From Nocardiopsis sp. FR4 (GTDB taxonomy: Bacteria; Actinomycetota; Actinomycetes; Streptosporangiales; Streptosporangiaceae): DNA of 64,000 bases. The notes beneath the pieces were generated by a model that saw only the letters and a program-made list of their open reading frames with translations, ran no database searches and was not told the DNA's origin. Positions 25,609 to 34,616 of this stretch are shown here, in pieces. Numbering within the stretch: position 1 is the stretch's first letter; every line of letters begins with the position of its first letter. The stretch lies in contig NZ_VWVV01000025.1 of the NCBI RefSeq assembly GCF_009830945.1, positions 1-64,000 of the forward strand, read 5' to 3'. A program made the position numbers and the translations under genes.

Positions 25609-27330
25609 ATGGCTACCACCTGGCTGGGACCCAAGGGGCGCGCCGAGGCGCTCGCGTCGATGGCCGACAGGGAACTCGACGTCCTCGTGGTCGGGGGAGG
25701 CATCGTCGGCGCGGGCATCGCCCTGGACGCGGTCTCGCGCGGACTGTCCACCGGCCTGGTCGAGGCCCGCGACTTCGCCTCGGGCACCTCCAGCCGCTCC
25801 AGCAAGCTCATCCACGGCGGACTGCGCTACCTGGAGCAGTTCGACATCGCGCTGGTCCGCGAGGCCCTCCGGGAACGCGGTCTGCTGCTCACCACCATCG
25901 CCCCCCACCTGGTCCGCCCGGTGCCCTTCCTGTTCCCCTTCGCCCACCACTGGGAGCGCGCCTACATCGGCGCGGGCGTCACCCTCTACGACACCCTGGC
26001 CCTGAGCTCGCGCAACAACCGCGGCCTGCCCTCCCACCGCCACCTGACCCGCTCCGGCGCCCTGCGGATCTTCCCCGCGCTCAAGCGCAGCGCCCTGGCC
26101 GGGGCCATCCAGTACTGGGACTGCCAGGTCGACGACGCCCGCCTGGTCACCACCGTCCTGCGCACCGCGGCCGGGCTGGGCGCCCACATCGCCTCCCGGG
26201 TCCAGGCGGTCGGGTTCCTGCGCGAGGGCGAGCACGTCGTCGGCGCCACCGTCTCCGACCTGGAGACCGGGCACGAGCTGCGGATCCGGGCCCGCCAGGT
26301 GGTCAACGCCGCCGGGGTGTGGACCGACGACATCCAGGAGATGGTCGGCGGCCGGGGCCAGATCCACGTCAGCGCCTCCAAGGGCGTCCACCTGGTCGTG
26401 CCGCGCGACCGCATCCAGGCCTCCTCCGGCATGATCCTGCGCACGGAGAAGAGCGTCCTGTTCGTCATCCCCTGGGGGCGGCACTGGATCATCGGCACCA
26501 CCGACACCGCCTGGGACCTGGACAAGGAGAACCCGGCCGCCAGCCGCGCCGACATCGACTACGTCCTGGACCACGTCAACCAGGTCCTGCGCACGCCCCT
26601 GGGCAGGGACGACGTCGAGGGCGTGTACGCGGGCCTGCGCCCGCTGCTGTCGGGGGAGTCGGAGGAGACCTCCAAGCTCTCCCGGGAGCACACGGTGGCC
26701 CACCCCGTGCCCGGCCTGGTCCTCATCGCCGGGGGCAAGTACACCACCTACCGGGTCATGGCCAAGGACGCGGTCGACGCCGTCGCGCACGGGCTGGGCG
26801 GCGCGATCCCGGGCTCGGTCACCGAGCGCCTGCCCCTGGTGGGAGCCGACGGCTACTGGGCGCTGCGCAACCAGCGCCACCGGCTGGCCCGCGACTCGGG
26901 GCTGCACGTCTCACGGATCAGCCACCTGCTGCGCCGCTACGGCTCCTCCGTGCACGACCTGCTCGACCTGGTCGCCGAGCGCCCCGACCTCGGGCGTCCC
27001 CTCGCGCACGCCGAGGACTACCTGCGGGCCGAGGTCGTCTACGCGGCCGAGGCCGAGGGAGCCCGCCACCTGGAGGACGTGCTGTCCCGGCGCACCCGGA
27101 TCTCCTTCGAGACCTGGGACCGCGGCATCGCCGCGGCGCAGGAGGCCGCCGAGCTGCTCGCGGGCCCCCTGGAGTGGACCGAGGAGCAGGTCCGGCGGGA
27201 GGTGGAGTACTACCGCAAGGGCATCGAGGCCGAGCGGGCCGCCCAGGAGCAGGACACCGACCAGGAGGCGGACGCCGCCCAGCACGGCGCGCCGGAGATC
27301 GTCCCGGAGGCGCGCGTCATCCGCGCCTGA
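25609..27330 (+). CDS. glpD: Glycerol-3-phosphate dehydrogenase (FAD-dependent)
   Basis: A 573-residue peripheral membrane flavoenzyme that oxidises sn-glycerol-3-phosphate to dihydroxyacetone phosphate and passes electrons to quinone. The dinucleotide motif is VVVGGGIVGAGIALDAVSRG (about residues 25-45). SRSSKLIHGGLRYLEQF is the family FAD signature, and GKYTTYRVMAKDAVD follows later. The C-terminal DAO-C domain ends in a charged tail rich in Glu and Gln. ATG 25609 is preceded by GGAGGAG. No glpF or glpK is adjacent. Confidence 0.94.
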   Translation: MATTWLGPKGRAEALASMADRELDVLVVGGGIVGAGIALDAVSRGLSTGLVEARDFASGTSSRSSKLIHGGLRYLEQFDIALVREALRERGLLLTTIAPHLVRPVPFLFPFAHHWERAYIGAGVTLYDTLALSSRNNRGLPSHRHLTRSGALRIFPALKRSALAGAIQYWDCQVDDARLVTTVLRTAAGLGAHIASRVQAVGFLREGEHVVGATVSDLETGHELRIRARQVVNAAGVWTDDIQEMVGGRGQIHVSASKGVHLVVPRDRIQASSGMILRTEKSVLFVIPWGRHWIIGTTDTAWDLDKENPAASRADIDYVLDHVNQVLRTPLGRDDVEGVYAGLRPLLSGESEETSKLSREHTVAHPVPGLVLIAGGKYTTYRVMAKDAVDAVAHGLGGAIPGSVTERLPLVGADGYWALRNQRHRLARDSGLHVSRISHLLRRYGSSVHDLLDLVAERPDLGRPLAHAEDYLRAEVVYAAEAEGARHLEDVLSRRTRISFETWDRGIAAAQEAAELLAGPLEWTEEQVRREVEYYRKGIEAERAAQEQDTDQEADAAQHGAPEIVPEARVIRA

Positions 27331-27458
27331 GGCCCCGGAGGGCACCCCGCCGGCGCGGCGGGCCGTGCTGCACGGGGCCACGCGGGTGTGGTTCGCGGCA
27401 CAGTGTCCGGTTAGGGTGCGGTACCAGCCCCCCGCACGGACACCGAGGACGCGAACCC

Positions 27459-28190
27459 ATGATCAAGGTGCTGCTCGTCGAGGACGACGTCCGACTCGCC
27501 GACGCCCTCGCGGGCGCCCTGGAGGCCCACGGCTACGCGGTCGACCAGGTGCGCACCGCCGAGGGGGCGCTCGCCGCCGCGCCCGCCGACATCGTCCTGC
27601 TCGACCTCGGCCTGCCCGACATGGACGGCGTCGAACTGTGCGCCCGCCTGCGCGAGCGCAACGGGGTCGGCGACACGGCCGTCATCATGGTCACCGCCCG
27701 CGGCCAGCAGCGCGAACGGGTCCGCGGCCTGCGTTCGGGCGCCGACGACTACGTGGTCAAACCGCTGGCCATCGAGGAGCTGTGCGCGCGGATGGAGGCG
27801 GTCCTGCGCCGCACCCGCAAGCGCGCCGACGCGCCCCTGGTCGCCGGGCCCCTGCGGGTGGACCTCGCCACCCGCGCCGTCACCCGCGCGGGCCGGCCGG
27901 TCGATCTCACCCGCAAGGAGTTCGACCTGCTCGTCGCGCTGCTGCGCGAGGCCGGGACCGTGGTCCCCCGCGAACAGCTGCTGCTGCGGGTGTGGCGGAC
28001 CTCCTGGCCGGGGACCCTGCGCACCCTGGAGGTGCACATCGGCACCCTGCGCTCCAAACTCGACGTCCCCGGGCTCATCGAGACCGTGCGCGGGGTCGGC
28101 TACCGGCTGACCGCGGTGGAGGACGCCCCCGGCGCGGCTCCGGCGGCCGCTCCGGGGGGTTCCCCGGCCGCGGCCGTCCGGCGCCCCTGA
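27459..28190 (+). CDS. OmpR-family response regulator
   Basis: A 243-residue DNA-binding regulator. The receiver domain has the acidic pair VEDD (9-10), the phospho-acceptor Asp49 in LLDLGLPDMDG, a Thr in MVTARG and Lys in VVKPL. The winged helix (about residues 130-225) includes LTRKEFDLLVALL and VEVHIGTLRSKL-like GTLRSKLDVPGLIETVRGVGYRL. It is followed after 20 bp by the sensor kinase, with which it forms a two-component system. Proximity to the TAXI-TRAP genes suggests, but does not prove, control of that transporter. Confidence 0.93.
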   Translation: MIKVLLVEDDVRLADALAGALEAHGYAVDQVRTAEGALAAAPADIVLLDLGLPDMDGVELCARLRERNGVGDTAVIMVTARGQQRERVRGLRSGADDYVVKPLAIEELCARMEAVLRRTRKRADAPLVAGPLRVDLATRAVTRAGRPVDLTRKEFDLLVALLREAGTVVPREQLLLRVWRTSWPGTLRTLEVHIGTLRSKLDVPGLIETVRGVGYRLTAVEDAPGAAPAAAPGGSPAAAVRRP

Positions 28191-28210
28191 CCCCGCCCCG
28201 GAGCACCGCG

Positions 28211-29614
28211 ATGCGCCAACGAGTGCTGACCGTGTACGTCACCCTGCTGGTCGCGGCCTGCCTGGGCCTGGCCCTGCCCCTGTGCGGGAGCATCGCCGCC
28301 CGCGGCACCTCGGACATGCTGCTGGACCGGATCAACGACACCGCGCGCTTCGCCGGACTCGCCGAACCCAGCGTGCTCACCGGCGCGGCGGGCACCCTGT
28401 CCGGCGAGCTGACCGCCTACGACCAGCTGTACGGCATCCCCGTCGTCATCGTCGACCGGGACGGCCGGGTCGTGGCCGCCTCCCGGGAGGGCGCCACCCT
28501 CGCGACCCTGGACCCCGCCCAGGACTCCGGCGGGGAGCTCCCCGAGGCCGTCCGGACCGCGCTGGCGGGCAACCGGATGGGCTCGGACACGGTGGTCTAC
28601 CCCTGGCAGGACGGCCCGCTGATCGTGGCCGAGCCCATCGGCCGCTCCGGCGAGGTCGTGGGCGCGGCCGTCACCGCCTCGCCCACCGGTGCGCTGCGCC
28701 GCGCCACCCTGGCCCAGTGGTGCGTGGCCTGGGCCGCCGTGGCCGCCCTGATGGTGGCGGGCATCGCCGCCGCGGGCCCCCTCACGCGCTGGGTGCTGCG
28801 CCCCATCGACGACCTCGACGAGGCCACCCGGGCGGTCAGCGGCGGCAGCCTGGGCACCCGGGTGCGCACGGCGGCCGGTCCGGCCGAGCTGCGCCGCCTG
28901 GGGGAGTCCTTCAACCAGATGGCCGACACCATCGCCTCGATGCTGGAGAGCCAGCGCACCTTCGTCGCCTACGCGGGCCACCAGGTGCGCAACCCGCTGG
29001 CGGCCCTGCGCCTGCGCGTGGACTCCCTGTCCCGCCACCTCACCCCCGCGGGAGCGCCGGAGCACCGGCTGGCCCTGGACGAGGTGGACCGCCTCAGCCG
29101 GATCTGCGACAGCCTGCTCACCCTGGCCCGCACCGAGGACGCCGAGCACTCCGTGGTCTGGGAGGACGTCGCGGAGGTCGTCGAGGAGCGCGTGGTGTCC
29201 TGGGCGCCGATCGCCGAGCGCGCCGGGGCCGTCCTGGTGCGGGAGGGGGAGGAGGGCGTGCGCGTCCGCTGTGTGGAGGGCACCCTGGACCAGGCCCTGG
29301 ACGCGCTCATCGACAACGCCCTGAAGTTCGGCGGACCGGGCGTGCGGATCACCGTGCGCACGCACCGGGTGCCCGGGGGCCCCGACGGGCCGGGCCACGT
29401 GGACGTGCACGTGGTGGACGACGGCCCCGGTCTGCCCGCGGCCCAGTTGGACCAGGCCGCCCGCCCCTTCTGGCGGGACGGGCACGACGGGGTGGGCGGT
29501 TCCGGGCTGGGCCTGTCCATCGTCGTCACCCTGCTGGAGCTCCAGGGCGCCGACCTGTCGCTGCGGCCCGCCGAGCCGCACGGGATCGACGCCCGGATCC
29601 GCCTGCCGCTGTGA
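28211..29614 (+). CDS. Membrane sensor histidine kinase
   Basis: A 467-residue kinase. The N-terminal span is about residues 8-30. An extracytoplasmic sensor region (30-165) includes YGIPVVIVDRDGRVVAASREG. A second span lies at about 168-190, followed by HAMP (RPIDDLDEATRAVSGG). The H-box is FVAYAGHQVRNPLAALRLR with phospho-His 257. The ATPase has DALIDNALKFGG (N), VVDDGPGLP (G1) and GGSGLGLSIV (G2). It is downstream of and presumably partner to the OmpR-family regulator. The stimulus may be the TAXI-TRAP substrate, by context only. Confidence 0.93.
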   Translation: MRQRVLTVYVTLLVAACLGLALPLCGSIAARGTSDMLLDRINDTARFAGLAEPSVLTGAAGTLSGELTAYDQLYGIPVVIVDRDGRVVAASREGATLATLDPAQDSGGELPEAVRTALAGNRMGSDTVVYPWQDGPLIVAEPIGRSGEVVGAAVTASPTGALRRATLAQWCVAWAAVAALMVAGIAAAGPLTRWVLRPIDDLDEATRAVSGGSLGTRVRTAAGPAELRRLGESFNQMADTIASMLESQRTFVAYAGHQVRNPLAALRLRVDSLSRHLTPAGAPEHRLALDEVDRLSRICDSLLTLARTEDAEHSVVWEDVAEVVEERVVSWAPIAERAGAVLVREGEEGVRVRCVEGTLDQALDALIDNALKFGGPGVRITVRTHRVPGGPDGPGHVDVHVVDDGPGLPAAQLDQAARPFWRDGHDGVGGSGLGLSIVVTLLELQGADLSLRPAEPHGIDARIRLPL

Positions 29615-29624
29615 GCCCGGGGCC

Positions 29625-30650
29625 TCAGCCCCCGCCGCCGGCTCCGGGGTCGTTGGCGTACTTGACCTCCCGGTAGTAGGCGGCCGCGCCCGGGTGCAGC
29701 GGAACGGGCAGGGTGGCGATCGCCGAACGGGGGTGCAGGTGCAGCGCCACCGGGTGGAACCGCACCAGCTCCGGGCGAGAGTCGAACAGCAGCCGGGTCA
29801 GCTCCCGGGCCGTGGCGTCGGGCATGGCGGTGTTGACCACCAGCAGGCTCGGCACGCCGATGGTGCGCACGGCGGGCACCCCGGGGTAGGTGCCCGCGGG
29901 CACCGGCAGGTCCGAGAAGTACTCGCCGTACTCGCGGATCAGTGCCGGGACGTGCTCGGTCAGGTCCAGCAGCCGGACCGGGGTGCGCCCGGCCAGGTCG
30001 GAGACCGCCTGGGTGGGCAGTCCCCCGGACCAGAAGAACGCGTCGATCCGGCCCGCCTCCAGTGCGCGGGCCGAGGCGCCGATGGACAGCTGCACCCGGG
30101 TCACCCCGCCCTCCGCGGCCCCGCCGCCCCCGGCGTCCAGGCCGACCAGGGCCAGGAGGCGCTCGGCCATCATCTCGGTGCCCGAGCCCCGCGCGCCCAC
30201 GGACACGGTGCTCCCCGCCAGGTCGGCGACCGTCTGGTAGCGGGAGTCCGCGCGCACCACCAGGTGCGTGTGGTTGTCGTACAGGCGCGCGACGGCCGCG
30301 ATGGGCAGCGGCTCCTCGAAGGGCTCCTCGCCCGCGACCGCCAGGGCGGCCACGTCGGCGAGGGTGAAGGCGGCGTCCATGCCCCCGGCCGCGACCACGC
30401 GGTTGTTCTCCACGCTCGCGGCCGTGGTGAGGGCGACGATCTCGGTGCCGGGACGGGCCTCGGCGGCCCGGGCCAGGCCCGCGCCGTAGACGTGGTAGAC
30501 CCCGCCCGTGCCACCGGTGCCCACGGACAGGCGGAGCGGCTCGGCGGCCCGCGGCTGCGACCACGTGAGCAGGGCGGCGGCGGCCAGGAGGGCGAGGAGG
30601 GCTCCGGCGGCCGTACCGAGCCGTCGGGTGGGGGACCGCACCATGGCCAC
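29625..30650 (-). CDS. TAXI-family TRAP solute-binding protein (first copy)
   Basis: A 341-residue exported binding protein. The N-terminus has an uncleaved-looking hydrophobic signal (about residues 12-32) without a lipobox Cys, so it may be membrane-anchored. TAXI features are LSVGTGGTGGVYHVYGAGLA, SVENNRVVAAGGMDAAFTLADVA and PAGTYPGVPAVRTIGVPS. The ATG at 30644 or GTG at 30650 are both usable starts. It converges on the kinase gene with only 10 bp between stops and is divergent from the second TAXI gene. It probably delivers a carboxylate or amino-acid-like substrate to the TRAP permease; the substrate is unknown. Confidence 0.88.
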   Translation of the reverse strand: MAMVRSPTRRLGTAAGALLALLAAAALLTWSQPRAAEPLRLSVGTGGTGGVYHVYGAGLARAAEARPGTEIVALTTAASVENNRVVAAGGMDAAFTLADVAALAVAGEEPFEEPLPIAAVARLYDNHTHLVVRADSRYQTVADLAGSTVSVGARGSGTEMMAERLLALVGLDAGGGGAAEGGVTRVQLSIGASARALEAGRIDAFFWSGGLPTQAVSDLAGRTPVRLLDLTEHVPALIREYGEYFSDLPVPAGTYPGVPAVRTIGVPSLLVVNTAMPDATARELTRLLFDSRPELVRFHPVALHLHPRSAIATLPVPLHPGAAAYYREVKYANDPGAGGGG

Positions 30651-30826
30651 AGCCTAGCAACGCGGACGAAACCTCAGGGGAGGCTCAAATCCGCCGCCGG
30701 ATCCTACGGGTTTCGCGGGGACGGCCGCTACGTTGCTGGTCAGCGGAGTGGCGCCTGTCACACCCCCCGTCCGGGGCGCCCGAGCGCCGTTCCCGCCCCA
30801 CCCCCGAAGCACCCGAGAGGACCCCC

Positions 30827-31855
30827 ATGCGACGCCCGACACCCTCCCTGGCCGCCGTCCCCCTCAGCGCGCTGCTGCTCGCAGGCTGCGCCCAGCCGGC
30901 GGAGTCCGGCGGCGGCGAGGAGGCCGGGATCGGCGGCGGTCCCGTCCAGAACCAGCTCAGCATCGTCACCGGCGGCACCGCGGGCGTGTACTACCCGATC
31001 GGCGGCGCGCTGAGCACCATCATCGGCGACAACCTGGAGGGCCAGACCGGTTCGGTGGAGGCCACCGGGGCCTCGGTGGAGAACCTGCGCCTGCTCGGCT
31101 CCGGCAGCGGCCACCTGGCCATCGTCCAGGGCGACGCCGCCGACCAGGCCGCCACGGGCACGGCCGACTTCGAGGGCGCCCCGATCCAGACCTACGCGCT
31201 GGCCGTGCTCTACCCCAACGTCTTCCACGCGGTGACCCTGGACTCCATCGCCGAGGACAAGGGCTTCGAGTGCTTCTCCGACGTGGTCGGCACCCGCTAC
31301 TCCGTCGGCGACGTCGGCAGCGGCAACGAGGCCACGACCCGGCAGGTCTTCGAGTCCCTGGAGATCGCCAGCACCGAGATCGAGCTGGACCAGCTCGGCT
31401 ACGCGGAGACCGCCAGCGCCCTGCAGAACAACCAGCTGGACGCGGGCTCCTGGGTGGTCGGCGAGGGCCACGCCGGGATCACCGAGCTCGGCACCACCGA
31501 CGACGTCGCGCTCATCCCGCTGTGCGACGACGAGCGCGCCGCGGTGGTCAACGGCTACGGCGGCTACACCGAGCACGTCATCGAGGCCGGGACCTACCCG
31601 GGCGTGGACGAGGACGTGCCCACCATCGCCGTGTGGAACGCCCTGGTCGTGCCGGGCGAGTTCAACGAGGACCAGGCCTACGACATCACCGCCGCGATGT
31701 TCGAGCACGTCAACACGATCGTCGACGTGTACGCGCCCGCCGAGGAGTACCTCGTCCCCGAGACCATCGTCAACAGCCCCGTCCCGGTGCACCCCGGCGC
31801 CCTGCGCTTCTACGAGGAGCAGGGCGTCGAGATCCCCGAGGACCTGCGTCCCTAG
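30827..31855 (+). CDS. TAXI-family TRAP solute-binding lipoprotein (second copy)
   Basis: A 342-residue lipoprotein with a lipobox ALLLAGC (Cys at about residue 21). It has the family blocks LSIVTGGTAGVYYPIGGALS, VEATGASVENLRLL, VGDVGSGNEATTRQVFE and EAGTYPGVDEDVPTIAVWNAL. It starts the operon TAXI-DUF1850-TRAP permease. It is clearly paralogous to, but strongly diverged from, the minus-strand copy, so the two may present different ligands to one permease. Confidence 0.92.
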   Translation: MRRPTPSLAAVPLSALLLAGCAQPAESGGGEEAGIGGGPVQNQLSIVTGGTAGVYYPIGGALSTIIGDNLEGQTGSVEATGASVENLRLLGSGSGHLAIVQGDAADQAATGTADFEGAPIQTYALAVLYPNVFHAVTLDSIAEDKGFECFSDVVGTRYSVGDVGSGNEATTRQVFESLEIASTEIELDQLGYAETASALQNNQLDAGSWVVGEGHAGITELGTTDDVALIPLCDDERAAVVNGYGGYTEHVIEAGTYPGVDEDVPTIAVWNALVVPGEFNEDQAYDITAAMFEHVNTIVDVYAPAEEYLVPETIVNSPVPVHPGALRFYEEQGVEIPEDLRP

Positions 31856-31866
31856 GGACCCGGCCG

Positions 31867-32436
31867 ATGGACACGACGCCCGCCGTGAGCGTCCGCGGAC
31901 CCGCGGAGGCCGGGGCCGCCCCCCGGCGTCCGCGGGCCGCCGCGCCGTGGTCGGGCGGCGCGGCCCTGGCCGCGGTCCTCGCCGCCCTGCTGCTCCCCCT
32001 CTGGCCCGCCCTGCGGATCAGCGACGCGGGCGAGACGATCGGCCACCTCTCCCTGGCCGAGGGGGAGCGCCTCACCATCGCCTACGTCCACTCCATCGAC
32101 GGCCTGCCCATCGAGGAGGACCTGCGCGTCCGCGACGGGCGCCTCGTGGTCGAGGCCACCCGGGTCCGCCAGTTCGGCGCGGGCATGGGCCACATCCCCG
32201 GGGAGGGGACCGGGCGCGCCGACGGCCGGTGGTGGGTGGTCGAGGGGATCGACCGCGACATCGGCCCCGAACTGGTCATCAGGGTCGGCGCCCCGGCCGT
32301 CGACCACCGCCTCCGCACCCCCCGCGAGGAGGTGCGGCTCTCCCCGTGCCTGGCCGCCCGCCCGGTGGCCGTCGCACCGGTCCGGGCCTCCGCCCTCCAA
32401 CTGCTGTGGGGCGGGTCCCCCGAACCGGAGTGCTGA
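31867..32436 (+). CDS. DUF1850 protein associated with TAXI-TRAP transport
   Basis: A 189-residue protein with a proline/alanine-rich start, one hydrophobic span at about residues 29-48 and an exported or periplasm-facing domain. LTIAYVHSIDGLPIEEDLRV and RQFGAGMGHIPGEG match DUF1850, whose genes usually sit between a TAXI binding protein and the fused permease, as here. It starts 11 bp after the lipoprotein gene. Its role in transport is not established. Confidence 0.85.
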   Translation: MDTTPAVSVRGPAEAGAAPRRPRAAAPWSGGAALAAVLAALLLPLWPALRISDAGETIGHLSLAEGERLTIAYVHSIDGLPIEEDLRVRDGRLVVEATRVRQFGAGMGHIPGEGTGRADGRWWVVEGIDRDIGPELVIRVGAPAVDHRLRTPREEVRLSPCLAARPVAVAPVRASALQLLWGGSPEPEC

Positions 32437-32509
32437 CCCCCCGCCCCCCCGCGCGCCGCCCTCCGCGGCCGCCGCCGTCCGGCCCCACCGACACCACCGA
32501 GGAAGAGAC

Positions 32510-34615
32510 ATGGCTGAGAACACGTCCCAGGCGCGGGGCGACACCTCCGACGCACCCGAAACCGACCCCCGGACCGGAGGCGCCGGGGCCGTGACCTCCG
32601 CCGAACCCCTGCCCGACGTGGAGGGCGAGCGGGAGAACAGCGACCCCGTCTGGAGGCGGCTCGCCACCGAGCGCTGGGGCGAGGGCCGCCTCGCCTCCGT
32701 CGTCGGCGCCGCGGTCGTGCTCCTGGCCGCCGCGCTGACCCTCTTCCAGCTCTACATCGCGCTCCGCGCCGGGTTCGACGCCCGCCAGCAGCGGCTCATC
32801 CACCTGATGTTCGTCCTGGTGCTGGTGTTCCTCGTCAAACCGGCCCTGCCCGGCCGGGCGGGGCGCTCGGTCCCCGCGCTGGTGCTCGACCTCGTGCTCA
32901 TCGCGGCCACCGTGGCGGTCAGCTGCTACCCGATGGTGTTCCAGGCCGAACTGGCCTCCCGCGCCGGCGCCTACACCGACACCGACTGGATCATGGGCCT
33001 GACCGCGATGGTCCTGCTGCTGGAGGCGACCCGCCGCGCGGTGGGCCTGGTCATGGTCGCCATGGTGGCCGGGTTCGTCTTCTACGCGTGGATCGGCCCG
33101 CTCATCCCCGGCCAGTTCGGGCACTCCGGCGCCACCATCCAGCGCATCGCCACCCACAGCTACCTGGGCGACGGCATCTACGGCCTCACCCTCGGCGTGG
33201 TCGTCACCTTCGTGTTCGTCTTCATCCTGTTCGGCGCGCTGCTGTCCAAGACCGGGGGCGGCAACTTCTTCGTGGGCCTGGCCTACGTGCTCACCGGGCG
33301 CATGGTCGGCGGCCCCGCCAAGGGCGCGGTCCTGGGCAGCGCCCTGATGGGCTCGGTCTCCGGCAGCGCCATCGCCAACGTGGTCAGCACCGGGCCGTTC
33401 ACCATCCCCCTGATGCGCAAGGTCGGCTACCGCCGGCACGACGCGGCGGGGGTGGAGGCGGCGGCCTCCACCGGCGGCCAGATCCTGCCGCCCATCATGG
33501 GCGCGGGCGCGTTCATCATGGCCGAGCGCACCGGCATCCCCTACGCCGACATCGTCAAGGTCGCGATCATCCCGGCGCTCATGTACTTCGGCGTCATGTT
33601 CCTGTTCGTGGACATCCTGGCGCGCAAGCACGGCGTCGGGCTCACCAGGGACGCGGACCTGCCCACGCCGCGCGCGGTGATGGGCGCGGGATGGCACTTC
33701 CTCGCCCCGCTCGTACTGCTGATCGTGCTGCTGCTCAACTACGTGCCGCCGACCCGGGCGGGCCTGTACGCGTGCGGCGCCCTGCTGCTGGTGGCGATGC
33801 TGCGCGCCGGGAGCAGGCTCTCACCACGGGACTTCCTGGAGGTCTTCGTGCTGGCCGCGCGCAACACCCTGCCGGTGTCGGTGGCCTGCGCGGTGGCGGG
33901 CGTCATCGTCGGCATGGTGGGGCTGACCGGGCTCGGCCTGGTGCTGTCCAACGTGCTGGTCACCGCGTTCGCGGGCAGCCTGCTGCTCACCCTGCTCATG
34001 GTCGCCCTCACCTCCCTCATCATGGGCATCGGCCTGCCGGTCACCGCCGCCTACGTGGTGCTCGCGGTCCTGGCCGTCCCCGCCCTGGAGGAGCTGGGGC
34101 TGGCGGTGATCGTCGCGCACATGATCGTGTACTGGTACAGCCAGGACTCCAACGTGACGCCGCCCGTGGCCTTCGCCGCCTTCGCCGCCGCCGGCATCGC
34201 CAACGCCACCCCGATGCGCGCGGGCCTGTCGGCGTGGAAGTTCGCCAAGGGCCTCTACCTCATCCCCCTGCTGATGGCCTACTCCGCGCTCATGGTCCTC
34301 GACGGCCCGGTCCCGGACCTCGTCCTCGCGGTGCTCAGCGGCTGCGTCGCGCTCGCGGCGGCGGCGATCGCGATCGAGGGCCACTTCCTGCGCCGCACCC
34401 CGGTGGGGGAGCGGCTCGCCCTGGCCCTGGCCGCCGCGCTGGTCATGGTCGCCCCCGAGTGGAGCGCCCTGTTCGGGCTCGTGCTGTCGGCGCCGGCGGC
34501 CCCCGGCTGGTTCGTCCTGGCCGGTTCGGTCCTGGGCACCGCCCTGATCACCCTGCAGGTGGTCAACCACCGGCGGAGGTCGGGCGCCGGCCCCGCGCCC
34601 GCTACGCTCAGCTGA
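32510..34615 (+). CDS. Fused TRAP transporter permease (4TM/12TM)
   Basis: A 701-residue integral membrane protein that fuses the small (DctQ-like) and large (DctM-like) TRAP subunits, as in TAXI systems. Many hydrophobic spans begin at about residue 60. DctM-like signatures include GSALMGSVSGSAIANVVSTGPFTIPLM, GGQILPPIMGAGAFIMAE, MGIGLPVTAAYVVLAVLAVP and PPVAFAAFAAAGIANATPMR. It catalyses ion-gradient-driven uptake of the substrate captured by the TAXI proteins. It is the last transport gene of the operon. Confidence 0.94.
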   Translation: MAENTSQARGDTSDAPETDPRTGGAGAVTSAEPLPDVEGERENSDPVWRRLATERWGEGRLASVVGAAVVLLAAALTLFQLYIALRAGFDARQQRLIHLMFVLVLVFLVKPALPGRAGRSVPALVLDLVLIAATVAVSCYPMVFQAELASRAGAYTDTDWIMGLTAMVLLLEATRRAVGLVMVAMVAGFVFYAWIGPLIPGQFGHSGATIQRIATHSYLGDGIYGLTLGVVVTFVFVFILFGALLSKTGGGNFFVGLAYVLTGRMVGGPAKGAVLGSALMGSVSGSAIANVVSTGPFTIPLMRKVGYRRHDAAGVEAAASTGGQILPPIMGAGAFIMAERTGIPYADIVKVAIIPALMYFGVMFLFVDILARKHGVGLTRDADLPTPRAVMGAGWHFLAPLVLLIVLLLNYVPPTRAGLYACGALLLVAMLRAGSRLSPRDFLEVFVLAARNTLPVSVACAVAGVIVGMVGLTGLGLVLSNVLVTAFAGSLLLTLLMVALTSLIMGIGLPVTAAYVVLAVLAVPALEELGLAVIVAHMIVYWYSQDSNVTPPVAFAAFAAAGIANATPMRAGLSAWKFAKGLYLIPLLMAYSALMVLDGPVPDLVLAVLSGCVALAAAAIAIEGHFLRRTPVGERLALALAAALVMVAPEWSALFGLVLSAPAAPGWFVLAGSVLGTALITLQVVNHRRRSGAGPAPATLS

Positions 34616-34616
34616 C

